64,000 bases of DNA from Calamus simplicifolius (GCA_900491605.1 UESW01001690.1:124001-188000), one strand, 5' to 3'. Shown: positions 24,249-36,320, numbered from the stretch's first letter. The notes: generated by a model not told the origin, from the letters alone. Translations and numbers: made by a program.

Positions 24249-24545
24249 AGATTATTTTTATTTTTTTAATATTTTTTAAAATTATTAAATAACATGTTAA
24301 ATAACGGGTTAGCGGGTTCATTATGGATTTCAAATTTATTTTTGTCACTTGGATGTCACGTATGCTGTTATGTATGTAGCTACATATGATAAAAATAAAC
24401 GGCATCTCCTCTATTTAATGGTAGGAATCAAAGTGATACAAAACAGAAAGTTCAGAATTATTTTTATAACTTTTTAAAGTTTAAGAATCAAAGTGATATA
24501 ACTCCCTAAATACAGGGATTAAATTTGTAGTTTAACCAAAAAAAA
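24249..24545. mobile_element. Right half of the long-inverted-repeat element split by element 1
   Basis: Begins with the right AGATT target copy (24249-24253) and is the reverse-complement partner of 13541-13830. Its outer end is tagtttaaccaaaaa, answered by ttaggtaaaataaaa on the far left. Confidence 0.7.
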
Positions 24546-26982
24546 AAATTTAATGCAAGTTTGGAAGACTAGCATTGTAGTAATTCTTGACCATGAGTGA
24601 TGAGCTCTAGCTATTAGACGTTCAAAGAGGGATGCTATAGTGTCAGATCTCATCACCTGCTATTTTGGCTGTAAACACAAAGCAGCAACTAATAATGCCA
24701 TGAATTTCACCAAAGCAAGAAGTTGGGAATTTCACCAAACGGCGGTGCTTTCAATTCTTGTACCAACCTCTTCCCATGTAACTTGAAGACCATAATTGCC
24801 CCATTCATGATGGCCGAAGGCCCATGGACTCATGCAATGATTGTTAGCTCATAAGAAATTTTAGATCCACTGAAATTTGGGATCAAATCTAGATTTTTTT
24901 TTAAAAAAAAAAACCTAACCTAACTAAATTAAACAATTTTTTATTATATAGATTATATTTTTAAAATATATATAATAATACTATTATATATGTTAGATGT
25001 TTTTATTTGAATATAAAATATATTTTCAAAAGCCTTTGGGTTGGGGGAATTAGAGCGAGAAGCTATGGATTAGCCGTTAATACTTTAACAACCAAGCTAC
25101 ATTCAACTTTTGTTAACATGTACGAATACATTGAACATATTATACAACCATGATATATAACTAGGGATTGGCTAGACTAGGACCAAGCTCAAGCCTTTGG
25201 ATATTGTTACCAGGCCAGGCTCAAGCTGGCATTTTTAGCCCAAAGTTGGGCCTGGTTGGCCTAGTGCGGTAACTTGGGCTAGTCTTTTAGACTTGGCCTG
25301 ACCGAAGCCCGACTCAGACTGGCTCATTCTTAAGGGAACGACTTTGTGCACTACCCTTGGTGCACAAATGCGTGCACCGAGGGCAGCTATTGACTGCGCG
25401 CCTCGCACGTGCATCCAGTGCGGACTTTTTCCATTCTTAATGACCATCTAAGTTGGGAGGCAATTATTAAGGTGTTCATAGGCTTTCCTTTTTTATTTTA
25501 ATTTTTTGGTACAGACAAGTCGTCAACATCCCAAAAGATCATAAGAAAGATACATCAAAAGGAAGATGGAATTTTATCTTCTTGAGACCAGCTCTACTCA
25601 GTGGAGTGGTGAGCAACAAAGAATGTAACCCAGTCAGCCGCACAGTTTGTCTTCCGGTAAACATGATGGGCAGCGGTAACCGTCGATTCCTGCATGAGTT
25701 GCCAGATATCACGAAGGAGCGAATGTACAACTCCAAGGTTTACCTTGTCCTAAATCCTAGCTAATGATAGCGAAAGAATTCCCTTTAATGAATTCATAGG
25801 CTTTCCTCAAGGTTGGATCTACTCCATTGTGTCTTGCTTATAAATGGTGAACCAAGCATTGGTTCATAACATAAGGGAGACATCAGGCAAAGAGTCCCTT
25901 GTAAACATATCTTATTTATTTTTTATTCACAAATTCTCACTAATATAGTATGAGCTAGCTAGTCTACATAATGACATATATATGACAAGATAGAAAATAG
26001 CATGATATAGGTGAATAGATCACTACAAGCATCCTCTCAAAGAAGACAGTTTTAACCGAGAGTGACTTATCGCCAAAGCCGGCACTCAACAAAAAATAAA
26101 TCCCATAAAAGGGCAGATCACTTTAAGTAGTAATTAATTATCTAATTCGAGAAGAATTCTTAATTTTTATTGGAAGAAACTCCATCAAGGTATTGTTGTA
26201 TTTAGAAAAATAGCTGATCAAAACCATCTAACAATAATATAATAGAATACAAAAGAGGCTCAGCTAAAATATCGTCTTAAAGGCTTCTAAATTATGGATC
26301 TAAATTATGGATCTTCTACTTTTTTGACTCAATCCGATCCGAAGCCTATTTATCCTAATCCATAAATATTAATAATATATAATTAATCTTATCTTTTTAC
26401 TCTAATTATTTTATAAATTCATTGAATAAATTTTAATTTAAATTAATTCTTCTTTTCATCTTAACAATTAGATTTTTTTCATTTTTTATTTAATTATATC
26501 TAAATATTTATATTTATTATATATTTTAGTAGATTCTTATTAAGATATTTTTAAGTATATCAATAAATATTTTAAATATTATAATTTATAAACTTAAGGG
26601 TGATTATTTATTTGAATATAACTAAGAATTTTTGAATAAAAATTAAAAATTTAGCTGAATCCTTTTAATATTATTTAAATTTTTATTGAATTTATATTTG
26701 ATTATCAATTACTAAATTTTAATAATAAAAAATAGTTATATCTTTTACTTAAATATAATATTTTATGTTGGATCTAAATAAATTTAAATGGTTCATTAGA
26801 TTTTTTTTTCAGAGATTTGATCCGATCTTATTCACTCTATAAATTGATCAGGTTCAAATCCTCAATTAAGATCCGAATCTAAAATCAAATCAAATTTAGA
26901 TTAAATACAGCCATGGTGGAATATGTGTGTGCGTAGATCAAGAGCCATAAAACTAGTTAATGAAGATTAAAATTTATAGTTC
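24546..26982. other. AT-rich intergenic stretch, degenerate repeats only
   Basis: No gene is supported. The region 25150-25330 is rich in ggcctgg and caagctc words of both orientations, and 26280-26900 has repeated gatccgaa-type words in very AT-rich DNA. Both look like eroded non-autonomous transposons. Around 25330-25430 several ttgtgcac and gtgcaccg words form a small imperfect palindrome. Confidence 0.4.
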
Positions 26983-28191
26983 TATTGATGTCGAGTCACT
27001 TTCTTCAAACACCGAAAAAACGGACGTCCTCCTCACCGAACTCCTGCAAGAAAAATCCCCAAAGACCGGATGCTCCGGTGGGGACCCTCTGACGCTCAAG
27101 TTAGTCACTCGGGAACAAACGAGAACTGACTAGCGGAAGGAAGCTAGAAAGTTAGGGTTTAACTAGTAGGAAGAAGCTAGAAAAACTAGAGTTCTTGGAT
27201 CTCTACTTACAGTGAGAGTGTGCGCTTTTATACCTGTTCGAAGATACACCCTTTCGTTCCGAAAGATTGCTATTTTCAAGGTACCTCGTCCAATAACGGA
27301 TAAAAAGATGAGGCTGATAGTGACAGATCGTACCGTCACCATGCATGTCGAAGATGTCCTGCGTCACATGTCAGTACGGCTTCACAGATGTCTGTCATCT
27401 ATGGTTATACCTGGTGCGCACCATTGCCGGATGTGACCGCGCACAGTTGTAGGCGGGTGGTAAACCGTACGCTGTAATGGGGTATGGTCATGCACAGTCG
27501 CAGACATGCGATGGACCATACGCCGTTATGAGGTATGGCCACACGCTGCTACGGATGTGCGGCGGACCACATAGGCATGCCAGGTGGCTCGAGGCTGTAG
27601 GTTGCTGGGCTCAAGGGCCAGACCATGTATCGAGCATTGTTCATGCATCCCAAGATAGAGGGGGTCTCGGGGGTTGAGGTACTGTTCACAAAGTCCGGGA
27701 GCTGTGGCTCGAGGCCGAGACTGAAACTTGAGGCCAAGCACTGTTCATGCGGCCCGATACCGAGGGGGTCTCGGGGGTTGAGATACTATTCATAGAGCCC
27801 GGGAGCTGTGGCTCGAGGCCGAGACTGGAACTCGAGGCCGAGCACTGCAGCTCAAGACCGAGGGGTCTCGGGGGTTGAGATACTGTTTATAGAGCCCGGG
27901 AGCTATGGCTCGAAGCCGAGACTGGAACTCGAGGCCGAGCACTGTTCATGCAGCTCAAGACCGAGGGGGTCTCGAGGGTTGAGATACTGTTCATAGAGCC
28001 CGGGAGCTGTGGCTCGAGGCCGAGACTGGAACTCGAGGCCGAGTACTGATCATGCAGCCCAAGACCGAGGGGGTCCCGGGGGTTGAGATACTGTTCATGA
28101 AGTCCGATACCGAAGGGATCTCAGGAGGCCGAGAGGGCCTCCGTCAGTCGCCGTTACCATTTATTCTGACGGAATTGGATCAGCTATATCA
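26983..28191 (-). repeat. 3' LTR of element 2
   Basis: Aligns with 41962-43071 from its first bases (TATTGATGTCGAG against TGTTGACGCCGAG; the terminal TG has decayed to TA) to the common end tatatca / catgtca. It is 1209 bp, about 100 bp longer than its partner because of one more internal tandem unit. Confidence 0.85.
27660..28120. repeat. Tandem array of about 104 bp units in the element 2 3' LTR
   Basis: Unit starts marked by ggggtctcgggggttgag recur at about 27660, 27765, 27862, 27966 and 28069. Each unit contains tactgttcat, gggagctgtggctcgaggc and ggaactcgaggccgag. The partner LTR has about one unit fewer (42648-43000). Confidence 0.85.
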
Positions 28192-28206
28192 GATGCCCCC
28201 TCACCC
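28192..28206 (-). promoter_or_regulatory. Polypurine tract of element 2
   Basis: On - the purine-rich run gggtgagggggcatc abuts the 3' LTR at 28191. A second copy lies at 32472-32486 inside the duplication. Confidence 0.65.
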
Positions 28207-28255
28207 CTGAGACGAAGCGGACCCACCCCAGCAAGGCGAAAGGGGTGTCACCTCC

Positions 28256-28590
28256 CACGTGGCTGATCCCCATCCTTTGCGAACTGCCTCCGAACACGTG
28301 TCCCCGGATGCTGCGATGACTTTATGCAGGCGACATAGGGGATGTGAAAGGGCGGCCACTACCGTCCTCCCGATCTGCGGCGATCATCCTCGAGGCAAGG
28401 CTGATCCTTCGAAGTCTGTGAGGAAAGTCGTGCCATCATTGCCCATCATAACGATGACATCATCGGCGTCCCACCATTGGCCGGAGGCAGATCGTATCAC
28501 GCGCTGAGCTATCACCGAGGCAGCCCAGCCTATGGTGGGGGTCCACGTGGCTGACGAGACAAGGCGGGACAATTTGAAACTAAATAAAAC
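28256..28590 (+). promoter_or_regulatory. Putative promoter of the antisense gene, unit A
   Basis: Three CACGTG G-box cores stand at 28256, 28295 and 28544, followed by a TATA-like taaataaaa at 28581. The proposed start codon is at 28764. G-boxes bind bZIP and bHLH factors (established). That these words drive transcription here is inference. Confidence 0.4.
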
Positions 28591-28763
28591 TCGGGTGGGG
28601 GTTGAATCTAGCCACACTGCTCCTGCCATCGTTGTCTTCTTCCTCTGATCCTCTAATCCTCTGCCTCCTGGCCTTCCCTGCAACCTGAGAGCTTGCGCAC
28701 GCCATTTTCTTCATCAGGTCAGCTCTTCGTCTCTTCTAGACCTCTCTATTCCTTTTTCTAGCA

Positions 28764-30970
28764 ATGAGCTCCCAATCCTGGACCTCGGAGGACGATCTAG
28801 AGGATCGTTCTTCTTTCAAGAGGCCTCGAGCTTCTCCTTCTCCTCTCCCCTCTCCTTCACCTCCTCTTGAGTGGTCCTCCGATTCGGAGGACCGCATCCC
28901 TCTGGCCTGGCGGCAGGTCGCCGGTGAGGCTCCCGCAGGAGACACCCGGCGGCGGCTGGCAGGGCCCCATCGAGGAGACGCCGAACGGAGGTCGGCACCT
29001 CCTCGAGGGTGGGGCGGAATCCTCGGAGGGGGTCACCTCCACAGTAATAGGCCAGGATTTGGCGAACATCCGGGCCCATTACCAAATCCCCCAAGAGGTC
29101 GGGCTCTATCTCCCGACTCCCGATGATAGACTGATTTCTTCTCGATATGGCCGAGTGGCCATTTATGAAATTTCCCTAAGGGTGGGCCTCCGCCTACCCT
29201 TACCTCCTTTTTTTCATTAGCCTCCTTAACTATTACTCCTTGACCCCTTCTCAACTGGTCCCGAACTCCCTTCGGGTCGTTAGTGCCTTCATCATCCTCT
29301 GCCATCACCTCCACGTTACCCCTCGAGTCTCCCTCTTTCACTCTTTCTACATCCTTCGGGCTCAGAAGGGTTGATGGCTATTCCAGCCCCGACCCGGACG
29401 AGTCCTAAAGCTTCTTCTTCCTACCTCCGTCAAGGGATGAAAATCCTGATTTTTCTTTGTCAATCTGGACCAGGTTAAGCCCCGGTGGGGGGACCCTGAC
29501 CTCCGAGGTAACATGAATTCCACCGTCCTTTCTGGAGACAAAGAAGCGTTGGGGCAGTTGTTGACCACCGACATCCCTCAGTACAACCTGCTTCTAACAG
29601 AGGAAAACCTCCAGTCGGTGGGTCTCATCTCCCATCGTGGTAAGTCTCCCTCATACTTAGTCAAAGTCTTCCTGTCTTTTTTTTTTTGCTGACCCCGACT
29701 GATGTTGTACAGCCATGAAGGTCCCAACCCGTAGATTCATGAGGGCCGCCGCCAAGAAGAGGGCCCAGGAGGAACCGAGCGAGGGGCAGCAAACACCGGC
29801 TCCGAAACATTCGACAGTGTGGGTGCCTGAACCGCCCGCATCGCAAGAGCCTTCGGCCGCCCCGGAGATCGATCTGATGATCGACACCCCGCCAGAAAGG
29901 GCGATGGCTGAGGGGGCAACGACAGAGGAGCCGGCCATGGAGGAGCCGGCGATAGCAGAGGAGCCCCCTGCTCCCAACGGACCAGTCCCCACCGAGGCGA
30001 CAAGGAGCTGGGGTGAGGGACCGTCAGGGGTAGTAAGTCCACCCCCCCGAGCAGACACCAACAAGCAGCCCTCCACGTGCCAAGTCCGAGACCGCCGAGG
30101 CTGCTGGAGGAAATGGAGTCAGGCCGAGGCCATCTCGGGACTACATTTGGAACGATGGGCACTAGGCAGAGCGACTTATCTCACCAGTCCTCGTGCCCAA
30201 GGTCTAGGAAGAACTTAGCCATTTGAAGGCAGCTACGTTCTTCCGAGAGTCCTACGCAGCCCTGGGTAAAGTAAGTAGTCTTGCAGCTCCTTGCCCTTAG
30301 ATTTCCCTTTTCCTCTTCTTTTCTCTTTTTTTGACATGAGGCTTACATGCATATTGCAAACTCCCTGGCGGTTACATGGGAGGCCGTCCATGGGGGAAAG
30401 ACCCTCATACGAGAGGTCCGACAGGAGCCGAGGAGGCTCGTGCTCGAGCTGAGGCAGCCGAGAGGGCCCTGGAGTCAGCCAGGGTTGCCTGGGCTGATGA
30501 GATAAAGGCGGCTGAGAGCCGGGCAGAGGCCGAGGCCAGCCGTTTATGGGCAGCACTCAGTCAGCTGATGGTGGCCGAAGGCGCCGTCGTGGCAAGGGTC
30601 TTGCATATTTTAGAATTGACCGCGGCCACCCAGGCGGCCGAGAATCGGGCGGGCGAGGCCGAGGAGAGGGCGAAGGAGGCCGAGGAGAGGGCGAAGAAGG
30701 CCGAGGAGGAAGCGGGTCGTGCCCTGGAGGCTGAGAGGTGGAGGCAGCTTTGAGGCCAGGGCTGCCAGGACCATAGAAGAGTTTAGGGCATCCGAGCGCT
30801 TTATGGATGAGCTGGCCGAAGCTTCGGCAGAAGCATATCTCCAAGGGTTTCAGCATGGAAAGGAAAAAGTCGCACAAGACCTGAACCTTCCTCAGGCCCT
30901 TGAGGTCAAGCCGGAACGTCTTTCCAAAGTTTCCTCATCTAACGACGAGCCTGCGCCGGCCGAGCCATGA
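28764..30970 (+). pseudogene. Antisense accessory gene of element 2, copy A (gypsy-type transposon domain, coiled coil)
   Basis: Reads on +, opposite to gag-pol. An ATG at 28764 opens a Ser/Pro-rich region (MSSQSWTSEDDLEDR). After a frame change near 28950 comes a block with GLYLPTPDDRLISS and YEISLRVGLRLPLPPFF, matching the element 4 block with YKESLRAGLRFPLHPL. This resembles the Pfam-type 'putative gypsy type transposon' domain (by eye). A 7-T run at about 29208 shifts the frame before the remainder (PSQLVPNSLRVV). An intron with GTAAGT donor and TTGTACAG acceptor fits 29640-29712. A second intron has a donor near 30266, but its expected acceptor ag is at here (30351-30352). The end, to 30970, is an Ala/Glu-rich coiled coil (AEERAKEAEERAKKAEEEAG). 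Likely non-functional as read. Confidence 0.6.
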
Positions 30971-31279
30971 ACTTCAAGTTGCACTTTTTTCATCATCATT
31001 TTTTTTTGCAAGTCCGACTTGGTCGGTGTTTTGTAAACACTTCAAATTAATGAAGTACAATTTTTCCTTCAATGAGAATTGTCTTTACCCAATTGTAGCT
31101 TCTACCCCAAGTCCTTTGGCTGCCGACGTGAGACCCTTAGGGGCTTCGTCAGTACCGAGGAGCAACCTTTAATTCATTCTCAAATAACCTCGACTTAGCC
31201 ATGTAGGACCGAATCCTAGAGTCGAGGAAGATGGACTTCCGGGGACCGATGGAGCATTGGACTCGGAAGGCCGAGATAG

Positions 31280-32060
31280 ACTCGAGCTTCTAGGGGCCAA
31301 TTGCATGCCACTTTGCCAGTGGTACACTGGGCTTTGTGCCTGGCTGGCCCAGGGCTCTTTGCCTGGCTAGCCCAGGGCTTTAGGTGCCGAGATGGCCTCG
31401 GGCTTTAGTTGCCGATCGGGGTCGGGCTTGTTGTTGAGAGCCAATGGTACATCGTTCTGCCAGTGGTACACTGGCTTTGTGCCTGGCTGGCCCAGGGCTT
31501 TAGGTGCCGAGCTGGCCTCGGGTTTTAGTTGCCGACCGGGGTCGGGCTTATTGTTGAGAGCTGATGGTACATCACTCTGCCAGTGGTACACTGGCTTTGT
31601 GCCTGGCTGGCCCAGGACTTTTTGCCTGGCTGGCCCAGGGCTTTAGGTGCTGAGCTGGCCTCGGGCTTTAGTTGCCAACCAGGGTCGACCTTGTTGTTGA
31701 GAGCCGATGGTATATCGCTCTGCTAGTGGTACACTGGGCTTTGTGCCTGGCTGGCCCAGGGCTTTTTTCCTGGCTGGCCCAGGGCTTTAGGTGCCGAGTT
31801 GGCATCGTGCTTTAGTTGCCGACCGGGATCGAGCTTGTTGTTAAGAGCCGATGGTACATCGCTCTGCCAGTGGTACACTGGGCTTTGTGCCTGGTTGGCC
31901 CAGGGCTTTTTTCCTGGCTGGCCCAGAGCTTTAGGTGCCGAGCTAGCCTCGGGCTTTAGTTGCCGACCGGGATCGGGCTTGTTGTTGAGAGCCAATGGTA
32001 TATCGCTCTGCCAATGGTACACTGGGCTTTGTGCCTGGCTGGCCTAGGGCTTTTTGTTGA
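31280..32060. repeat. Tandem array of about 120-147 bp units, unit A
   Basis: About six units built from gccagtggtacactggg, tgcctggctggcccagggct, ttaggtgccgag, ctcgggctttagttgccga and cgggcttgttgttgagag. Length varies because the tgcctggctggccc piece occurs once or twice per unit. It sits between the end of the + strand gene and the pol C-terminus. Confidence 0.88.
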
Positions 32061-32159
32061 AAAACTGAGATACTAGAACTCAAGTTTATTAATATGAAAT
32101 GAGGGGCAAAAACCCAAAAAAATACAGGCATGGTATTTAATGTAAGAAGGAAATGCACA

Positions 32160-32453
32160 ACTGATAATACCGACGAAGGTTGTCAGTGTTCCACGTCCAG
32201 GGGAGCGGCCTCTCATCCAGCTCTTCAACTTACATGCTCCATGACGGAGTGCTTCGGTGATCCGGTAGGGCCCCTCCCAGTTCGGAGCTAGCTTGCCTCC
32301 TTTCGTCGGCTTCGAGACTTCGGCTCATCGAAGGATCAGATCTCCCGACGGAAAAGTCTTGGGGCGCACACGGGCATTGTAATACTTGGCAACTTATTGT
32401 CGGTAGACCGCCATATGGAGCCGCGCTCGGTCTCGCACCTCTTCCACGTCGGC
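32160..32453 (-). pseudogene. Duplicated integrase C-terminal fragment (unit A)
   Basis: On - this encodes the last part of a gypsy integrase (GKLAPNWEGPY-type phrase and a terminal LRRYYQ-type end), equivalent to 36421-36650. It is detached from the rest of pol by unit B, so it is a non-coding relic of the duplication. Confidence 0.65.
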
Positions 32454-33042
32454 ATTGGATCAGCTATATCAGATGCCCCCTCACCCCTGAGACGAAGCGG
32501 GCCCACCCCAGCAAGGCGAAAGGGGTGTCACCTCTCACGTGGCTGATCCCCATCCTTTGTGAACTGCCTCCGAACACGTGCCCCCGGATGCTACGATGAC
32601 TTTATGCAGGCGACATAGGGGATGTGAAAGGGCGGCCACTACCGTCCTCCCGATCTGCGGCGATATCCTCGAGGCAAGGCTGATCCTTCGAAGTCTGTGA
32701 GGAAAGTTGCGCCATCATTGCCCATCATAACGATGACATCATCGGCATCCCACCATTGGCCGGAGGTAGATCGTATCACGCGCTGAGCTATCACCGAGGC
32801 AGCCCAACCTATGGTGGGGGTCCACGTGGCTGACAAGACAAGGCGGGACAATTTGAAACTAAATAAAACTTGGGTGGGGGTTGAATCTGGCCACACTGCT
32901 CCTGCCATCGTTGTCTTCTTCCTCTGATCCTCTAATCCTCTGCCTCCTGGCCTTCCCTGCAACCTGAGAGCTTGCGCACGCCATTTTCTTCCTCAGGTCA
33001 GCTCTTCATCTCTTCTAGACCTCTCTGTTCCTTTTTCTAGCA

Positions 33043-35373
33043 ATGAGCTCCCAATCCTGGACCTCGGAGGATGATCTAGAGGATCGTTCTTCTTCCAGAG
33101 GCCTCGAGCTTCTCCTCTCCCCTCTCCTTCACCTCCTCTTGAGTGGTCCTCCGATTCGGAGGACCGCATCCCTCTGGCCTGGCGGCAGGTCGCCGGTGAG
33201 GCTCCCGTAGGGAGACACCCGGCGGCGGCTGGTAGGGCCCCATCGAGGAGACGCCGGACGAAGGTCGGCACCTCCTCGAGGGTGGGGGCAGAATCCCCGG
33301 AGGGGGTCGCCTCCACAGTAATAGGCCAGGATTTGGCGAACATCTGGGCCCGTTACCAAATCTCCCGAGATGTCGGGCTCTATCTCCCGACTCCCGATGA
33401 TAGACTGATTTCTTCTCGACATGGCCGAGTGGCCATTTATGAAATTTCCCTAAGGGTGGGCCTCCGCCTACCCTTACCTCCTTTTTTTCATTAGCCTCCT
33501 TAACTATTACTCCTTGACCCCTTCTCAACTGGTCCCGAACTCCCTTCGGGTCGTTAGTGCCTTCATCATCCTCTGCCATCACCTCCACGTTACCCCCCGA
33601 GTCTCCCTCTTTCCCTCTTTCTACATCCTTCGGGCTCAGAAGGGTTGGTGGCTATTCTAGCCCCGACCCGGCCGAGTCCTAAAGCTTCTTCTTCCTACCT
33701 CCGTCAAGGGATGAAAATCCTGATTTTTCTTTGTCAATCTGGACCAGGTTAAGCCCCGGTGGGGGGGACCCTGACCTCCGAGGTAACATGAATTCCACCG
33801 TCCTTTCTGGAGACAAAGAAGCGTTGGGGCAGTTGTTGACCACCGACATCCCTTAGTACAACCTGCTTCTAACATAGGAAAACCTCCAATCGGTGGGTCT
33901 TATCTCCCACCGTGGTAAGTCTCCCTCATACTTAGTCAAAGTCTTCCTGTCTTTTTTTTTTTTGCTGACCCCGACTGATGTTGTACAGCCATGAAGGTCC
34001 CAACCCGTAGATTCATGAGGGCCGCCGCCAAGAAGAGGGCCCAGGAGGAGCCGAGCGAGGGGCAGCAAACACCGGCCCCGAAACATCCGACAGTGTGGGT
34101 GCCTGAACCGCTGCATCGCAAGAGCCTTCGGTCGCCCCGGAGATCGATCTGACGATCGACACCCCGCCAAAAAGGGCGATGGCTGAGAGGGCAACGACAG
34201 AGGAGCCGGCCATGGAGGAGCCAGCGATAACGAAGGAGCCCCCTACTCCCAGCGGACCAGTCCCCACCGAGGCGACAAGGAGCTGGGGTGAGGGACCGAC
34301 AGGGGTAGCAAGTCCGCCCCCCGAGCAGACACCAACAAGCAGCCCTCCATGCGCCGAGTCCGAGACCGCCGAGGCTGCTGGAGGAAATGGAGTCAGGCCG
34401 AGGCCATCTCGAAACTCCATTTTGAACGATGGGCACTGGGCGGAGCGACTCATCTCACCAGTCCTGGTGCCCAAGGTCTAGGAAGAACTTAGCCATTTGA
34501 AGGCGGCTACGTTCTTCCGAGAGTCCTACGTAGCCCTGGGTAAAGTAAGTAGTCTTGCAGCCCCTTGCCCTTAGATTTCCCTTTTCCTCTTCTTTTCTCT
34601 TTTTTGACATGAGGCTTACATGCAGATTGCAAACTCCCTGGCGGTTACAAGGGAGGCCGTCCATGGGGGAAAGACCCTCATACGGGAGGTCCGACAAGAG
34701 GCCGAGGAGGCTTGTGCTCGAGCTGAGGCGGCCGAGAGGGCCCTGGAGTCAGCCAGGGTTGCCTGGGCTGATGAGAAAAAGGCAGCTGAGAGCCGGGCAG
34801 AGGCCGAGGCCAGCCGTTTATCGGTAGCACTCAGTCAGCTGATGGTGGCCGAAGGCGCCGTCGCGGCAAGGGACTTGCATATTTTAGAATTGACCGCGGC
34901 CACCCAGGCGGCCGAGAATCGGGCGAAGGAGGCCGAGGAGAGGGCGAAGAAGGCCGAGGAAGCGGGTCGTGCCCTGGAGGCTGAGAGGTGGAGGCAGCTG
35001 TTGAGGCCAGGGCTGCCAGGGACTTGCATATTTTAGAATTGACCGCGGCCACCCAGGCGGCCGAGAATCGGGCGAAGGAGGCCGAGGAGAGGGCGAAGAA
35101 GGCCGAGGAGGAAGCGGGTCGTGCCCTGGAGGCTGAGAGGTGGAGGCAGCTGTTGAGGCCAGGGCTGCCAGGACCATAGAAGAGTTTAGGGCATCCGAGC
35201 GCTTTATGGATGAGATGGCCGAAGCTTCAGCAGAAGCATATCTCCAATGGTTTCAGTGTGGAAAGGAAAAAGTCGCCCGAGACCTGAACCTTCCTCAGGC
35301 CCTTGAGGTCAAGCTGGAACATCTTTCCAAAGTTTCCTCATCTAACGACGAGCCTGCGCTAGCTGAGCCGTGA
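33043..35373 (+). pseudogene. Antisense accessory gene of element 2, copy B
   Basis: Second copy of the gene at 28764-30970, with the same plan: ATG at 33043, Ser/Pro-rich start, globular block (GLYLPTPDDRLISSRHG, YEISLRVGLRLP) ended by the same 7-T frame change, GT-AG intron 33915-33988, and coiled-coil C-terminus to 35373. Here the second intron keeps an acceptor (tgcag at 34621-34625), which copy A has lost. A 149 bp tandem duplication (34872-35170) lengthens the coiled-coil part. G-box words and a TATA-like taaataaa also precede it. Frameshifts shared with copy A predate the duplication. Confidence 0.58.
34872..35170. repeat. 149 bp tandem duplication in antisense copy B
   Basis: The word gacttgcatattttagaat recurs at 34872 and 35021 with everything between repeated, apart from a 3 bp difference in a gag run. 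Unit A has only one copy. It duplicates the AAENRAKEAEER coiled-coil segment. Confidence 0.85.
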
Positions 35374-35699
35374 ACTTCAAGTTGCACTTTTTTCATCATC
35401 ATTTTTTTTTTGCAAGTCCGACTTGGTCGGTGTTTTGTAAACACTTCAAATTAATGAAGTACAATTTTTCCTTCAATGAGAATTGTCTTTACCCAATTGT
35501 AGCTTCTATCCCAAGTCCTTTGGCTGCCGACGTGAGACCCTTAGGGGCTTCGTCAGTACCGAGGAGCAACCTTTAATTCATTCTCGAATAACCTCGACTT
35601 AGCCATGTAGGACCGAATCCTAGAGTCGAGGAAGATGGACTTCCGGGGACCGATGGAGCATTGGACTCGGAAGGCCGAGATAGACTCGAGCTTCTAGGG

Positions 35700-36320
35700 G
35701 CCAATTGCATACCGCTTTGCCAGTGGTACACTGGGCTTTGTGCATGGCTGGCCCAGGGCTCTTTGCCTGGCTAGCCCAGGGCTTTAGGTGCCGAGATGGC
35801 CTTGGGCTTTAGTTGCCGACTGGGGTCGGGCTTGTTGTTGAGAGCCAATGGTACATCGTTCTGCCAGTGGTACACTGGGCTTTGTGCCTGGCTGGCCCAG
35901 GGCTTTAGGTGCCGAGCTAGCCTTGGGCTTTAGTTGCCGACCAGGGTCGACCTTGTTGTTGAGAGCCGATGGTACATCGCTCTACTAGTGGTACACTGGG
36001 CTTTGTGCCTAGCTAGTCCAGGGCTTTTTTCCTGGCTGGCCCAAGGCTTTAGGTGCCGAGCTGGCCTCGGGCTTTAGTTGCCGACCGGGGTCGGGCTTGT
36101 TGTTGAGAGCCGAAGGTACATCGCTCTGCCAGTGGTACACTGGGCTTTGTGCCTGGCTGGCCCAGGGCTTTTTTCCTGGCTGGCCCAGGGCTTTAGGTGC
36201 CGAGCTGGCCTCGGGCTTTAGTTGCCAATCGGGATCGGCTTGTTGTTGAGAACCGATGGTATATCGCTCTGCCAGTGGTACACTGGGCTTTGTGCCTGGC
36301 TGGCCCAGGGCCTTTTGTTG
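35700..36320. repeat. Tandem array of about 120-147 bp units, unit B
   Basis: Same repeat family as 31280-32060, with about four to five units. The copy-number difference between the two arrays shows expansion or contraction after the 4.28 kb duplication. Confidence 0.85.

Larger units (their letters stand above)
28174..32453. repeat. Tandem duplication unit A (4280 bp) in element 2
   Basis: Unit A runs from attggatcagctatatc, the last 18 bp of the LTR, through the polypurine tract, the + strand gene and the tandem repeats, into the C-terminal end of pol. It is followed directly by unit B, which starts with the same LTR-end words at 32454. The units are closely similar over their whole length. 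Confidence 0.88.

Noticed and set aside
24680..24860. Open segment on - that might be a gene fragment
   Set aside because: Broken by a stop, with no recognisable domain.
29657..30162. Long - strand open frames opposite the antisense gene
   Set aside because: High GC content keeps the opposite frames open. The + strand has the splice sites and the domain match.
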